59,418 nt of DNA from Christensenella sp964494645 (GTDB lineage Bacteria > Bacillota > Clostridia > Christensenellales > Christensenellaceae), in assembly GCA_964494645.1 (NCBI GenBank), contig CAZBSH010000005.1, forward strand, positions 1 to 59,418, read 5' to 3'. Each line of letters begins with the position of its first letter. Position 1 is the first letter of the stretch. The notes under the pieces were generated by a model, which did no database searches, had not been told where the DNA came from, and worked only from the letters and a program-made list of their open reading frames with translations. This document shows, piece by piece, positions 1-8,264 of the stretch. A program made the position numbers and the translations under genes.

Positions 1-729
1 AAAGCGGAGGTCAATGAACTTTCTGATATGCTGCATGTGGTTCCCGAAACCATCCGCCGCGACTTGCGGGAGCTAGAGTTGCAGGGATTGTTGGTGAGGA
101 CGCACGGCGGCGCGGTCATGGGGGAAAAAAAAGAATTGGAATACCCTGTATTTGTTCGTGAAATGCAAAACTATACGACCAAACTGGCTCTTTGTAAGAA
201 AGCGGCACAGTTTATCGAGGAAAACGATACCATCTATGTTGATAACAGTTCTACACTGATTAACTTGATGCGTTATATCGACAAGGATATGAATATCACG
301 CTGCTTACCAATTCTATCGGGATTTTGCAGCTATCTGTATCGATTGACAATACTGTATCGGTTATTTGCAGCGGCGGTTTATTTAACAAGAAAAACATGT
401 CCATTTCGGGGTCGTTTGCAAACCATATGTGCGCGGAGTTTATACCTGATAAGGCTTTTGTGTCGTGCCACGGTCTTTCCGTGGAATATGGTTTGACAGA
501 CGGAAGCATAAACGAAGCAGCCTTTAAACGCAATATGATGATTGTTAGCCAAAAGACGTATTGCGTGGTAGATCATACTAAGTTTGAAAAGACCGGACCT
601 GTGAAGTTGGCGGGGCTCGAGGCTTGCGATGTGCTGATTTGTGATCGGATTCCGGAGATACAGTATTTGGACAGGTTGTGTGAGGGAAACGATGCAATGG
701 AAATTATTTGTTGTGATTATAAAAAATGA
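1..729 (+). CDS. DeoR-family transcriptional regulator, 5' truncated by window edge
   Basis: The frame is open from the first base, so the start codon and the first part of the helix-turn-helix lie outside the window. The visible N-terminus contains the DeoR recognition helix (VPETIRRDLRELE) followed by the VRTHGGAV wing. The rest matches the DeoR C-terminal sensor domain, which in this family binds a phosphorylated sugar; VDNSSTL and VDHTKFEK are family-typical stretches. It stands 23 bases upstream of the oxidoreductase gene in the same direction. It probably controls the sugar-phosphate genes to its right or others to its left; the target is an inference. The family call is secure and the ligand unknown. 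Confidence 0.88.
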   Translation, partial: KAEVNELSDMLHVVPETIRRDLRELELQGLLVRTHGGAVMGEKKELEYPVFVREMQNYTTKLALCKKAAQFIEENDTIYVDNSSTLINLMRYIDKDMNITLLTNSIGILQLSVSIDNTVSVICSGGLFNKKNMSISGSFANHMCAEFIPDKAFVSCHGLSVEYGLTDGSINEAAFKRNMMIVSQKTYCVVDHTKFEKTGPVKLAGLEACDVLICDRIPEIQYLDRLCEGNDAMEIICCDYKK

Positions 730-752
730 AGCGAATGGAGGAGGAAAGAAAA

Positions 753-1994
753 ATGAGTTATAAGGATACGCTGCTTGCGCCGATCCGGATTGGTGAGAGG
801 GAATGTAAGAACAGGTTTTTTGTACAGGCGATGGAATGCACGGATGCCGACGCTGACGGAAACCCGACAGATCTTACCTATCAGAGGTACGAAAATTTAT
901 ATAAGGGTAATTGGGGATTGATTGATTTAGAGGCGATCTCTATCACGCAGGAGAGCCGTTCACGTGCTAATCAGTTGATGATTATGGAAAAAAATGTTCC
1001 TGCGCTTACAAACTTCATGAAGAAGTTAAAAGAAGTCAACAAGGATTCGCTGTGCGTGTTCCAGTTGACACATTCAGGAGAGTTGAGCAATCCCGGATTT
1101 TCAAAAAGAGTGACGGTGTGTCCGTCTTATACTTATGGCGGCGATCTTCTTTCTGAGGAGCAAGTAGATAAGATCATGGATGATTTTGTGCTGGCGGCAA
1201 AGATAGCGCACGATGTGGGTGCGGACGGTATTGATATGAAGCTGTGTCATGGATATCTGGGGTCACAGATATTACGTCCGTTCAATACGCGTAAATGGAA
1301 ATATGGCGGGAGCTGGGAAAACAGAAGGCGCTTTGCGTTTGATTTGTATGAAAGGATTTCGAAGGAAATTAACGATAAAAATTTCCTAATCGGTTCTAAA
1401 GTATCGGCATGGGAAGGGTTTCCGGGTGGATTCGGTACGGAAGGTCCGGATTCTCCGATCATGGATTTGACAGAGCCGCTTGATTTGATCAAAGGGCTTG
1501 AAGAACGCGGCGCGCAGTTTATTGTACAGTCGTCGGGCAGTCCATCCATTACGATCTCGTTAACGCAGGCAGAAAAGAACTTCCCGTACATTGCGTATCT
1601 GCATCCGTACTGGCAAAAAGAATTTAAGAAAGCTTTGAAACCACAGACGGTACTGATCGGTTCAAATTATTCCGTATGGGGCAAGGGTAACAAGAATTTA
1701 CAGATGATAGACCCAAAAGAAAATACGATGTTTAAGGCGGGCTCTAAGTTTATTGAAGCGGGTGTTGTCGATATGCTTGGGCTTGGACGTCAGTCGTTTG
1801 CCGATCCGCTGTTGCCAAAAAAATTGGAGCAGGGAAAAGAAGACGATATTCACTTCTGTACACTATGTGATAACTGTCTGGAATTGCTGATTCGTCAGGA
1901 GCGCATTGGCTGCTGTACCTATAATAAATATTATACGGATGTACTGGTGAATTTGCGCAAAGAAAAGGGCAGGTTGACGCAGAACCACACCTGA
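753..1994 (+). CDS. NADH:flavin oxidoreductase, old yellow enzyme / 2,4-dienoyl-CoA reductase family
   Basis: A 413-residue protein starting at the ATG preceded by GGAGGAGG; an in-frame ATG 27 bases upstream overlaps the ribosome binding site and the regulator stop and is rejected. The sequence follows the FMN-binding TIM barrel of this family, with APIRIGERECKNRFF at the N-terminus, a CHGYLGSQILRPFNT segment typical of the active site, and LGLGRQSFADP near the end. Cysteines 369, 372, 375 and 387 form the 4Fe-4S motif of the dienoyl-CoA reductase subgroup. The NAD(P)H-binding second half of the long family members is absent, so this is the short form. The substrate is unknown. Its position behind a DeoR gene suggests a role in catabolism of a sugar or a derived enone. 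Confidence 0.85.
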   Translation: MSYKDTLLAPIRIGERECKNRFFVQAMECTDADADGNPTDLTYQRYENLYKGNWGLIDLEAISITQESRSRANQLMIMEKNVPALTNFMKKLKEVNKDSLCVFQLTHSGELSNPGFSKRVTVCPSYTYGGDLLSEEQVDKIMDDFVLAAKIAHDVGADGIDMKLCHGYLGSQILRPFNTRKWKYGGSWENRRRFAFDLYERISKEINDKNFLIGSKVSAWEGFPGGFGTEGPDSPIMDLTEPLDLIKGLEERGAQFIVQSSGSPSITISLTQAEKNFPYIAYLHPYWQKEFKKALKPQTVLIGSNYSVWGKGNKNLQMIDPKENTMFKAGSKFIEAGVVDMLGLGRQSFADPLLPKKLEQGKEDDIHFCTLCDNCLELLIRQERIGCCTYNKYYTDVLVNLRKEKGRLTQNHT

Positions 1995-2041
1995 TAAGAT
2001 TGAAAAGTCCGGTGTGATCGCATCAAACTTTTCATGAAATG

Positions 2042-2073
2042 AAAAATCGGAGCAAAGCGAACTTTGCTCCGAT
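2042..2073 (-). terminator. Rho-independent terminator of tRNA-Leu
   Basis: A perfect 12-bp stem (ATCGGAGCAAAG and its complement) closed by a four-base loop is followed on the minus strand by a run of five T. It lies directly downstream of the tRNA gene. Confidence 0.85.
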
Positions 2074-2074
2074 G

Positions 2075-2163
2075 TGGTGCCGAAGACCGGGATCGAACCG
2101 GTACGGGGTTTAACTCCCGCAGGATTTTAAGTCCTGTGCGTCTGCCAGTTCCGCCACTTCGGC
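2075..2163 (-). tRNA. tRNA-Leu, anticodon UAA, CCA encoded
   Basis: The reverse complement starts GCCGAAG and ends CTTCGGC plus discriminator A, giving a perfect 7-bp acceptor stem, and is followed by an encoded CCA at 2075-2077. The anticodon stem-loop has CTTAAAA in the loop, giving anticodon UAA. The T-arm GGTTCGATCC and a class II variable arm are visible, as expected for leucine. The gene lies antisense in the gap between the oxidoreductase and the PfkB kinase, with its own promoter and terminator. Confidence 0.97.
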
Positions 2164-2189
2164 GCAGCCTGATTAAAAACTGCTTACAT

Positions 2190-2218
2190 ATTTTATCACA
2201 TTGACAGGCGCAATACAA
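2190..2218 (-). promoter_or_regulatory. Promoter of tRNA-Leu
   Basis: On the minus strand TTGTAT is followed after exactly 17 bases by TAAAAT. The expected start point is about 20 bases before the mature tRNA 5' end. Confidence 0.6.
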
Positions 2219-2258
2219 TATGAGAAACAAAAAGATTTATAGATAATCGGGAGTAAAT

Positions 2259-3185
2259 ATGATCAATACAGTAACATTGAATCCGGCAATGGATAAAATA
2301 ATTTATCTGGATGCGCTTAATATTGATTGCATGAACCGGATACAGAAAACGGAAAAATGTATGGGCGGGAAAGGAACGCATCTGGCGTACAATCTTTCTT
2401 TGCTCGGTGTAGACAATCGTACTTTTGGCGTAGCATTTGGGCTGACGGGAAAAGAAATCATTGGTATTCTTGAAGAGGCAGGCGTTATAACAAAATATTT
2501 GTGGTATGAAACGCCGGAGTCGCGTACGAATTATTTAGTGGTAGACAGTGACAGGAATTGTACATTTATGGCGGAACGAGGCACAACCTTGACGGCGGAA
2601 ATGACGCGAGAGCTTCTTGCTGTTATGGAACAAAACATGGCGCAGGGCGATATTTTAGTGATTGCCGGTGATGCCTCTAATGTTGAGGATAAAGAAGTGC
2701 AGATCAAGTTATTACAGATTGCAAAAAAAATGGGATTGAGGCTTTACCTTGATAGTTCCGGCGCTTTTATGAAAAAAGGTATCGAATACCGTCCGTATCT
2801 AATCAAACCGAACTTAGAAGAGCTTTCAGAATTGGTTGGACGGGAAATTTGTGATATAGCGGGAGTAACAGCTGCGCTGGATGAGTTTCCGGATATTCCG
2901 GTGATCATGGTATCCATGGGAAGCGACGGCTGGGTATTCCGGTATGAAGGGAAGATGTATCGTGGGCATGGGCTCAAAGTAACTGTGGGAAATACGGCGG
3001 GCTGCGGTGACGCGCTGCTGACCGGTTTGCTCTATTGTCTGGAATATACGCAAATGCCGGTGCTTGAAATGCTAGCATTCGCAACAGCGCTTTCGGCAAC
3101 ATGCGCAATGAGTAATAAAACGGTTGGATTTGACGTGGAAAAAGCGAAAGAGTTACAAAAAAACGTATTGATAGAAGAATTATAA
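2259..3185 (+). CDS. PfkB-family sugar-phosphate kinase (1-phosphofructokinase / tagatose-6-phosphate kinase type)
   Basis: A 308-residue protein of the ribokinase/PfkB fold. The N-terminal TLNPAMDK and GGKGTHLAYNLSLLG segments match the FruK/LacC branch, which adds a second phosphate to a ketose phosphate. The C-terminal signature NTAGCGDALLTG carries the catalytic base Asp251; the usual GAGD is GCGD here. It precedes the aldolase and the rhamnulokinase-like gene by short gaps and forms an operon with them. In the tagatose pathway such a kinase makes a bisphosphate for an aldolase, but the aldolase here is of the fuculose type, so the exact substrate is unresolved. Kinase call is firm; sugar is not. 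Confidence 0.85.
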   Translation: MINTVTLNPAMDKIIYLDALNIDCMNRIQKTEKCMGGKGTHLAYNLSLLGVDNRTFGVAFGLTGKEIIGILEEAGVITKYLWYETPESRTNYLVVDSDRNCTFMAERGTTLTAEMTRELLAVMEQNMAQGDILVIAGDASNVEDKEVQIKLLQIAKKMGLRLYLDSSGAFMKKGIEYRPYLIKPNLEELSELVGREICDIAGVTAALDEFPDIPVIMVSMGSDGWVFRYEGKMYRGHGLKVTVGNTAGCGDALLTGLLYCLEYTQMPVLEMLAFATALSATCAMSNKTVGFDVEKAKELQKNVLIEEL

Positions 3186-3210
3186 TTTTAAATAGAACGG
3201 GAGAAATGAC

Positions 3211-3843
3211 ATGAGTGAATTATCTTATATGGAACAAAGAAAAGAAATGTTAGAGATCATCAAGTACCTGTATGACCGAAAATTGACAAACGCGGCGGGC
3301 GGCAATGTTTCTATGCGTGTTGCGGATAACAGGGTACTGATCACGCCTTCGATGATGTCGGAGCATCATCGTTGCTGCATTGCACCGGAGGATTTGATGA
3401 TCATTGACTACGATTGTAATATTATTGAAGGAACGCAAAAGCTTTCTCGTGAAAGCAGAATGCACACATTGCTTCTTAAAAATTTTTCGGAGTTTGGAGC
3501 GGTTATCCATGCGCATCCTCAGTTTACGATGTGCTTTGCGGCGTTTAGCAAGCCGATACCGTCTGTTACAGAAGCAACGATGAAGATGGGTGACTGCGGC
3601 GTGATCCATCAGGCGTGGGCATACACAGAGGATCTTGCTATCAAAACAAATGATTATTTTATGGCAAACCGGGAGCGTGCGCAAAAAATGGGATTGGAAG
3701 GGATTCTTCCACAACACGGCATTGTTGCCGCGGGACCGACGCTAAACAAAGCATATAGTATTGTAGAACGTGTGGAATGCGATGCAATGGCAAACATTTT
3801 TGAGAGCGCGGTCAGGATGGCAGCTGCCAAAATAGAAGACTGA
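3211..3843 (+). CDS. Class II aldolase (fuculose/rhamnulose-1-phosphate aldolase family), without targeting tail
   Basis: A 210-residue protein of the AraD/FucA aldolase/epimerase fold. The zinc site and catalytic acid can be placed: Glu81 in RESRMH, His100 and His102 in HAHP, and His169 in QHG. TNAAGGNVSMR is the usual phosphate-binding segment. Family members cleave ketose 1-phosphates to DHAP plus an aldehyde, lactaldehyde for 6-deoxyhexoses. It sits between a PfkB kinase and a rhamnulokinase-like kinase, one base before the latter. Unlike the paralogue at 29629 it ends right after the catalytic domain, with no linker or amphipathic tail, so it is expected to be cytosolic. Confidence 0.85.
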   Translation: MSELSYMEQRKEMLEIIKYLYDRKLTNAAGGNVSMRVADNRVLITPSMMSEHHRCCIAPEDLMIIDYDCNIIEGTQKLSRESRMHTLLLKNFSEFGAVIHAHPQFTMCFAAFSKPIPSVTEATMKMGDCGVIHQAWAYTEDLAIKTNDYFMANRERAQKMGLEGILPQHGIVAAGPTLNKAYSIVERVECDAMANIFESAVRMAAAKIED

Positions 3844-3844
3844 A

Positions 3845-5323
3845 ATGAATAGCCTTGCTCTGGCGATCGACCTTGGAGGAAGCGGCGGAAAGCTGTTTGT
3901 CGGATCGCTTGAAAACAAGAAGGCAACGTTTACGCCGGTGTATCAGTTCAAAAACCGCATTATTCCGGTGAAGGGGCGCGCGTATTGGGATTTCTTGCAC
4001 ATTTTTGATGAGATCAAAACAGGGTATGCGACGGCACAGCGTGAATTTGGCGGGCAGATACAATCAATCGCCATCGATGCGTGGTGTAATGATTATGCGC
4101 TGCTTACCCAAAATGGAACGATGCTTGAATCCCCGCGCAACTATCGTGATGGCAGAACGGAGGGATGGATCGAGCGCGCCGATAAACTGATGCCAAAGTT
4201 TGAGGTATACCAAAGAACAGGGCAGCAGTTTGCGCGATTTGAGACATGCTATCATTTGTTGGCGCAAAAGGAACAGGACGGCGAAATCCTTGCGTTGGCA
4301 AAGGACCTGCTCTTTGTACCGGATTTTCTTTCGTACCTGATGGGCGCAAAGAAGTATACGGAATATACCATAGCAAGTGTTACAAATCTGTATAATATTC
4401 TCGAAAACAAGTGGGATGATGTGATTTTTCAGACGTATGGATTGCGGCAGGACTTATTTTCTCCTGTTGTTTATCCGGGGGAAAAAGTAGGGCGCGTGTC
4501 TGAGGAGATATGTAACGAGCTGCACACACATTCGGCTGATATTTATGCAGTAGGTGCGCACGATACGGCTTCTGCGGTTGCGGCTGCACCCACACAGAGG
4601 GATGAGGATTTTCTGTTCATATCGAGTGGTACGTGGTCACTTGTAGGGGCGGAGATCAAAGAGCCGATTATGACGCAAGCGAGCATGGATGCAGGATTTG
4701 GAAATGAAGGCGGCGTACAAAACCGCGTGCGATATATCAGAAATGTCATGGGGCTATGGATATTGCAGGAATGTGTTCGTGTGTGGAAGCAACAGGGCAA
4801 GGACTACACGTTTGCAGGCTTGGCGGAAATGGCGAGCAAGGTGCGCTGTGAGGGGGTGTTTATTGACCCGGATGATGAAAGACTTTTTGAATCGGCGGAC
4901 ATGCCTGCGGTTGTTGTAAATATGTGCAAAGAGAACGGGTATGTTCCGCAAAATGATGTGGAACTGGTGCGTATTGTGACACAAAGTTTAGCGTGTAAAT
5001 ACCGTTATGTGATTGAAAAGATTGAAGCGCTGACAGGGCGGGAATATACCGGAGTACATGTGATCGGCGGTGGCAGCCAAAACGCTTTTTTGAATCAGTT
5101 AACAGCGGATTATACAAGAAAGAAGATATGGGCAGGTCCTGCTGACGCGACAGGGATAGGAAATATTTTAACGCAGTGGATCGGGCGTGGCCTATTAAAA
5201 GATTTACACGAAGCGCGCATGGTGTGTGCGCGGTCATGCGAGATCAAGGAATACCTTCCTTTCTGTAGCAGGAGTATAGACGCGCAATATCATACATTTT
5301 TACAGACAACAAAACTAAAATAA
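3845..5323 (+). CDS. rhaB: FGGY-family carbohydrate kinase, rhamnulokinase-like
   Basis: A 492-residue ASKHA-fold kinase. The first ATP-binding phosphate loop is DLGGSGGKLFVG, the substrate region contains AIDAWCNDYALL, the second loop contains SSGTWSLVG, and VIGGGSQNAFLNQL is the adenosine-binding motif. ETCYHLLA and the overall layout match rhamnulokinase better than fuculokinase or xylulokinase. It would phosphorylate a ketose at O1, producing the substrate for the aldolase just upstream. No sugar isomerase is present in the window to supply the ketose. It is the last gene of the operon and a strong terminator follows. Family call is secure; the symbol is a best guess on substrate. Confidence 0.78.
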   Translation: MNSLALAIDLGGSGGKLFVGSLENKKATFTPVYQFKNRIIPVKGRAYWDFLHIFDEIKTGYATAQREFGGQIQSIAIDAWCNDYALLTQNGTMLESPRNYRDGRTEGWIERADKLMPKFEVYQRTGQQFARFETCYHLLAQKEQDGEILALAKDLLFVPDFLSYLMGAKKYTEYTIASVTNLYNILENKWDDVIFQTYGLRQDLFSPVVYPGEKVGRVSEEICNELHTHSADIYAVGAHDTASAVAAAPTQRDEDFLFISSGTWSLVGAEIKEPIMTQASMDAGFGNEGGVQNRVRYIRNVMGLWILQECVRVWKQQGKDYTFAGLAEMASKVRCEGVFIDPDDERLFESADMPAVVVNMCKENGYVPQNDVELVRIVTQSLACKYRYVIEKIEALTGREYTGVHVIGGGSQNAFLNQLTADYTRKKIWAGPADATGIGNILTQWIGRGLLKDLHEARMVCARSCEIKEYLPFCSRSIDAQYHTFLQTTKLK

Positions 5324-5327
5324 CAGG

Positions 5328-5353
5328 AAACAGCCCGTAAGGGCTGTTTTTTT
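5328..5353 (+). terminator. Rho-independent terminator after the rhamnulokinase-like gene
   Basis: The stem AAACAGCCC / GGGCTGTTT with a GTAA loop runs into an uninterrupted T tract. It begins four bases after the stop codon. Confidence 0.92.
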
Positions 5354-5361
5354 GATGGCTT

Positions 5362-5401
5362 TTCACCTGATGTTCACATTTATATTTTATTATAGTATTA
5401 T
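5362..5401 (+). promoter_or_regulatory. Promoter of the first two-component system with TTCAC direct repeat
   Basis: TTCACA at 5373-5378 is separated by 17 bases from TATTAT at 5396-5401. A second TTCAC copy lies 11 bases upstream at 5362-5366, so one copy overlaps the -35 box. Direct repeats spaced by one helical turn are typical binding sites for OmpR/PhoB-family regulators, which is what the first gene encodes; autoregulation is an inference. Confidence 0.5.
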
Positions 5402-5425
5402 AAAAGAAAAATGGCGGTAATCTAT

Positions 5426-6097
5426 ATGGAAAAAATTCTTGTAGTAGATGACGAAGAAAATATCCGTACGCTGATCCGGAAATATGGCGAGTTTGAAGGA
5501 TACGAAATTACAGAAGCAAAAGATGGCATGGCAGCAGTCGAAATATGCAAAAAGCATGATTTTGATTTTATTATCATGGATGTGATGATGCCTGAACTGG
5601 ATGGGTTTTCCGCGTGCGCTAAAATCCGCGAATCCGGGAAGAATATTCCGATGTTGATGCTTTCGGCTCGCGGTGAAGAGTATGATAAGATACATGGGTT
5701 TGAGTTGGGGGTGGACGATTATGTTGTGAAACCGTTTTCTCCTAAAGAGTTGATGATGCGCGTTCGCGCAATTTTGGCACGAGCGGGAAAGCGTGTGCAG
5801 GAAAAGCAGCTGATGGAGTTTGAAGGAGTGGTGATCGATAGTTCTGCGATGGTCGTTTATGTGGATGATCAAAGAGTGGAGTTATCCCCAAAGGGATATG
5901 AGTTGCTTCACTACTTGGTAAAAAACAAGGGAATTGCCCTGACGCGTGAAAAGCTGATTACCGAGGTATGGGGATATGATTTTTATGGCGACGATAGAAC
6001 GCTTGATACGCATATCAAACTGTTGCGCAGTGCGCTTGGAAGTTACCGCGATTATATTGTGACATTAAGAGGAGTAGGATACCGGTTTGAAGCTTGA
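5426..6097 (+). CDS. OmpR/PhoB-family response regulator
   Basis: A 223-residue regulator with a receiver domain (about 1-115) and a C-terminal winged helix (about 125-223). The acidic pocket is DDEE near the start, the phosphoacceptor is Asp52 in MDVMMPELDG, and the conserved Lys sits in VVKPFSP. The start chosen is the ATG behind GGCGGT, 18 bases after the predicted transcription start; an in-frame ATG at 5411 would leave almost no leader. It overlaps the kinase gene that follows and forms a pair with it. DNA target is unknown; the TTCAC repeat before the operon is a candidate. Confidence 0.9.
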   Translation: MEKILVVDDEENIRTLIRKYGEFEGYEITEAKDGMAAVEICKKHDFDFIIMDVMMPELDGFSACAKIRESGKNIPMLMLSARGEEYDKIHGFELGVDDYVVKPFSPKELMMRVRAILARAGKRVQEKQLMEFEGVVIDSSAMVVYVDDQRVELSPKGYELLHYLVKNKGIALTREKLITEVWGYDFYGDDRTLDTHIKLLRSALGSYRDYIVTLRGVGYRFEA

Positions 6098-7547
6098 GCA
6101 GATTAGTATTAAATGGAAAATATTCCTATATATATTGATTTTTGCGGCTGTGATGATAGTATTGCTGTGGTTATTTCAGATTGTATTTTTAAATGATTTT
6201 TACCGGTCGATTAAGCAGGGGGAGATCAAGGATGCGGCGCAGGTGATCGAGCAAAACATAGACAATGAGGATATTGATACGCTGATCGAACGGATCGCGC
6301 ACCGCTATGATGTGTGCATACGTATATCGGATACAAACGGTGAGGATATCTATACGACCGATAGTATGCCTGCTTGCGTGATTCATAAGATGCCCTCTTT
6401 TGAATTTTCGATCCTTGCGCAGGATACGCAGGAAAATGGTGGGAGCATGTTGCGTATATTGCCGCAGAGGAAGTTCTCAGGGAAAGAATACGATGTGAAG
6501 GGTTTTAAGGGCAATGTCCCGCCGCCTGACAGCGGAATGACGGAAAGCATGATCTATACAAAGATGATTGGTACATCGGATGGAAAAGCAATGTTGTTGG
6601 CGCTCAATTCAGTCATCACGCCTGTGAATTCTACGGTGCAGACATTGCGTATACAGCTTTTGTATATTACAGCGATATTGATTGCTTGTGCGCTGATCAT
6701 CGCATTGATTATTGCACGAAAAGTGTCAACCCCGATCATTCAAATTAATAAAGCGGCAAAGAAGCTTGCAAAAGCACAGTATGATATAAGATTTAACGGT
6801 CAAGGTTACCGCGAGATCGCGGAGCTTGCCGCGACGCTGGACTATGCAGCGCATGAACTCTCCAAAGTGGACAATCTGCGCAAGGAGTTGATCGCGAATA
6901 TTTCGCATGATTTGCGTACACCTCTTACAATGATCACGGGGTATGCTGAGGTAATACGTGACTTGCCGGGTGAGAATACGCCGGAAAATGTGCAGATCGT
7001 CATTGATGAGGCGCAGCGGCTGACGACACTGGTGAATGATGTGATGGATTTATCCAAGCTGCAATCAGGAACGCAGGAATTGAAGCTGACCAGGTTTAAT
7101 CTGACGCAAACGGTACGTGACATTTTGACGCGGTATACCACGCTGAAGAAGCAGGAAGGCTATCATATTTCATTTGAAAAAGACGGGGATGTAATCGTGG
7201 AGGCGGATGAGACGCGGATAGGTCAGGTGATATATAACTTGATCAACAATGCGATCAATTACGCGGGTGATGAAAAAAATATTGTTGTACGGCAAATCGT
7301 GGAGGAGGGCGCGGTAAGACTTGAGGTATGTGATGACGGTGAAGGAATTGCGCCGGATCAGCTGCCTTATATATGGGAGCGTTACTATAAAGTAGATAAG
7401 ACACACAAACGCGCTGCGGTGGGAACGGGACTGGGACTTTCGATCGTAAAAGGAGTACTGGATATGCACGGTGCGGCATATGGGGTAAGAAGCGAGGAGG
7501 GTCAAGGCAGTACCTTCTGGTTTACACTAAAATTAAGCGATTCTTAA
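6087..7547 (+). CDS. Sensor histidine kinase, partner of the upstream regulator
   Basis: A 486-residue membrane kinase starting at a TTG inside the end of the regulator gene. It has a membrane helix at about 12-34, an extracytoplasmic sensor region of about 155 residues, a second helix at about 190-210, a HAMP linker, and the dimerisation/phosphotransfer helix with His274 in NISHDLRTPL. The ATP-binding domain shows NLINNAINYAG, DDGEGI and GTGLGLSIV. The architecture is the standard EnvZ/PhoR type. The sensor region is not recognisable, so the stimulus is unknown. A terminator follows directly. Confidence 0.9.
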   Translation: MKLEQISIKWKIFLYILIFAAVMIVLLWLFQIVFLNDFYRSIKQGEIKDAAQVIEQNIDNEDIDTLIERIAHRYDVCIRISDTNGEDIYTTDSMPACVIHKMPSFEFSILAQDTQENGGSMLRILPQRKFSGKEYDVKGFKGNVPPPDSGMTESMIYTKMIGTSDGKAMLLALNSVITPVNSTVQTLRIQLLYITAILIACALIIALIIARKVSTPIIQINKAAKKLAKAQYDIRFNGQGYREIAELAATLDYAAHELSKVDNLRKELIANISHDLRTPLTMITGYAEVIRDLPGENTPENVQIVIDEAQRLTTLVNDVMDLSKLQSGTQELKLTRFNLTQTVRDILTRYTTLKKQEGYHISFEKDGDVIVEADETRIGQVIYNLINNAINYAGDEKNIVVRQIVEEGAVRLEVCDDGEGIAPDQLPYIWERYYKVDKTHKRAAVGTGLGLSIVKGVLDMHGAAYGVRSEEGQGSTFWFTLKLSDS

Positions 7548-7553
7548 GAAAAG

Positions 7554-7590
7554 AAGAGGCGGATGGCGTTGTAGCAGCCGCCTCTTTTGA
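7554..7590 (+). terminator. Rho-independent terminator after the first histidine kinase gene
   Basis: The arms AAGAGGCGG and CCGCCTCTT pair perfectly around a 15-base loop and are followed by TT and an AT-rich tract. It separates the two neighbouring two-component operons. Confidence 0.75.
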
Positions 7591-7592
7591 TT

Positions 7593-7598
7593 TATAAT
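7593..7598 (+). promoter_or_regulatory. TATAAT -10 box giving a possibly leaderless transcript
   Basis: A perfect TATAAT ends six bases before the ATG at 7605. TTGTAG at 7569-7574, with an 18-base gap, is a weak -35 candidate inside the terminator loop. A start at the usual distance would fall on the ATG itself, and no Shine-Dalgarno sequence is visible. Confidence 0.4.
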
Positions 7599-7604
7599 AT
7601 TGGT

Positions 7605-8264
7605 ATGAAAATAATCATTGTAGAAGATAATCACAAAATAAGAAATGAACTCATCAATTTCCTGCAGAGATATGGGTATCAGACTGTAGGGTTGGAGGAC
7701 TTTGATACAGTAGTGCATGATATTCTAAAGGAGAAGGGAGATTTACTGCTTCTTGATATCAATCTCCCTAAGATAGATGGATATTCTGTTTGTCGTGAAG
7801 TCAGAAAAATATCAGAGATACCGATTATTATCGTGACCAGCAGAAATACAGAGATGGACGAGCTGATGAGTATCAATTTAGGTGCTGACGATTTTGTGAC
7901 TAAGCCATATAATACGCAGATATTGTTGGCGCGCATCAATTCTGTACTAAAGCGTGTTAATAAGAGTGTGGAACGGATCGGCTGCGGCTGTTTTTGTCTG
8001 AACCTGGCACGCGGTGTCATTGAGCTTGAGGAAAAAGAGATAGAGCTTACCAAAAATGAAATGCGTATTTTGAATACCCTTGCGTCGCGTCGCGGCAGCA
8101 TTGTTACGCGTGAGGGACTTATGAAGGATTTGTGGAGCGCTAATATGTTTGTGGACGACAACACACTCAATGTAAATGTTAACCGCCTGCGCAGAAAAAT
8201 GGAAGAAGAGGGTCTATCAGACGTGATCGAGACCAAACGTGGACAAGGATATCTGCTGCGATGA
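7605..8264 (+). CDS. Response regulator, BceR-like OmpR family
   Basis: A 219-residue regulator: receiver domain with phosphoacceptor Asp51 in LLLDINLPKIDGY, conserved Lys in VTKPYN, and a C-terminal winged helix (about 125-219, ending KRGQGYLLR). The sequence resembles the BceR/VraR-type regulators that pair with intramembrane-sensing kinases, and the kinase that follows is of that type. An in-frame TTG at 7587 is rejected because it lies over the -10 box. The stop overlaps the kinase start as ATGA. BceRS systems normally control a neighbouring peptide-antibiotic ABC exporter; none is present here. Confidence 0.87.
   Translation: MKIIIVEDNHKIRNELINFLQRYGYQTVGLEDFDTVVHDILKEKGDLLLLDINLPKIDGYSVCREVRKISEIPIIIVTSRNTEMDELMSINLGADDFVTKPYNTQILLARINSVLKRVNKSVERIGCGCFCLNLARGVIELEEKEIELTKNEMRILNTLASRRGSIVTREGLMKDLWSANMFVDDNTLNVNVNRLRRKMEEEGLSDVIETKRGQGYLLR

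Noticed and set aside
2201..2230. TTGACA as -35 box of the PfkB operon
   Set aside because: No acceptable -10 box lies 16-18 bases downstream; the same region has a better fit as the minus-strand tRNA promoter. The PfkB promoter remains unassigned.
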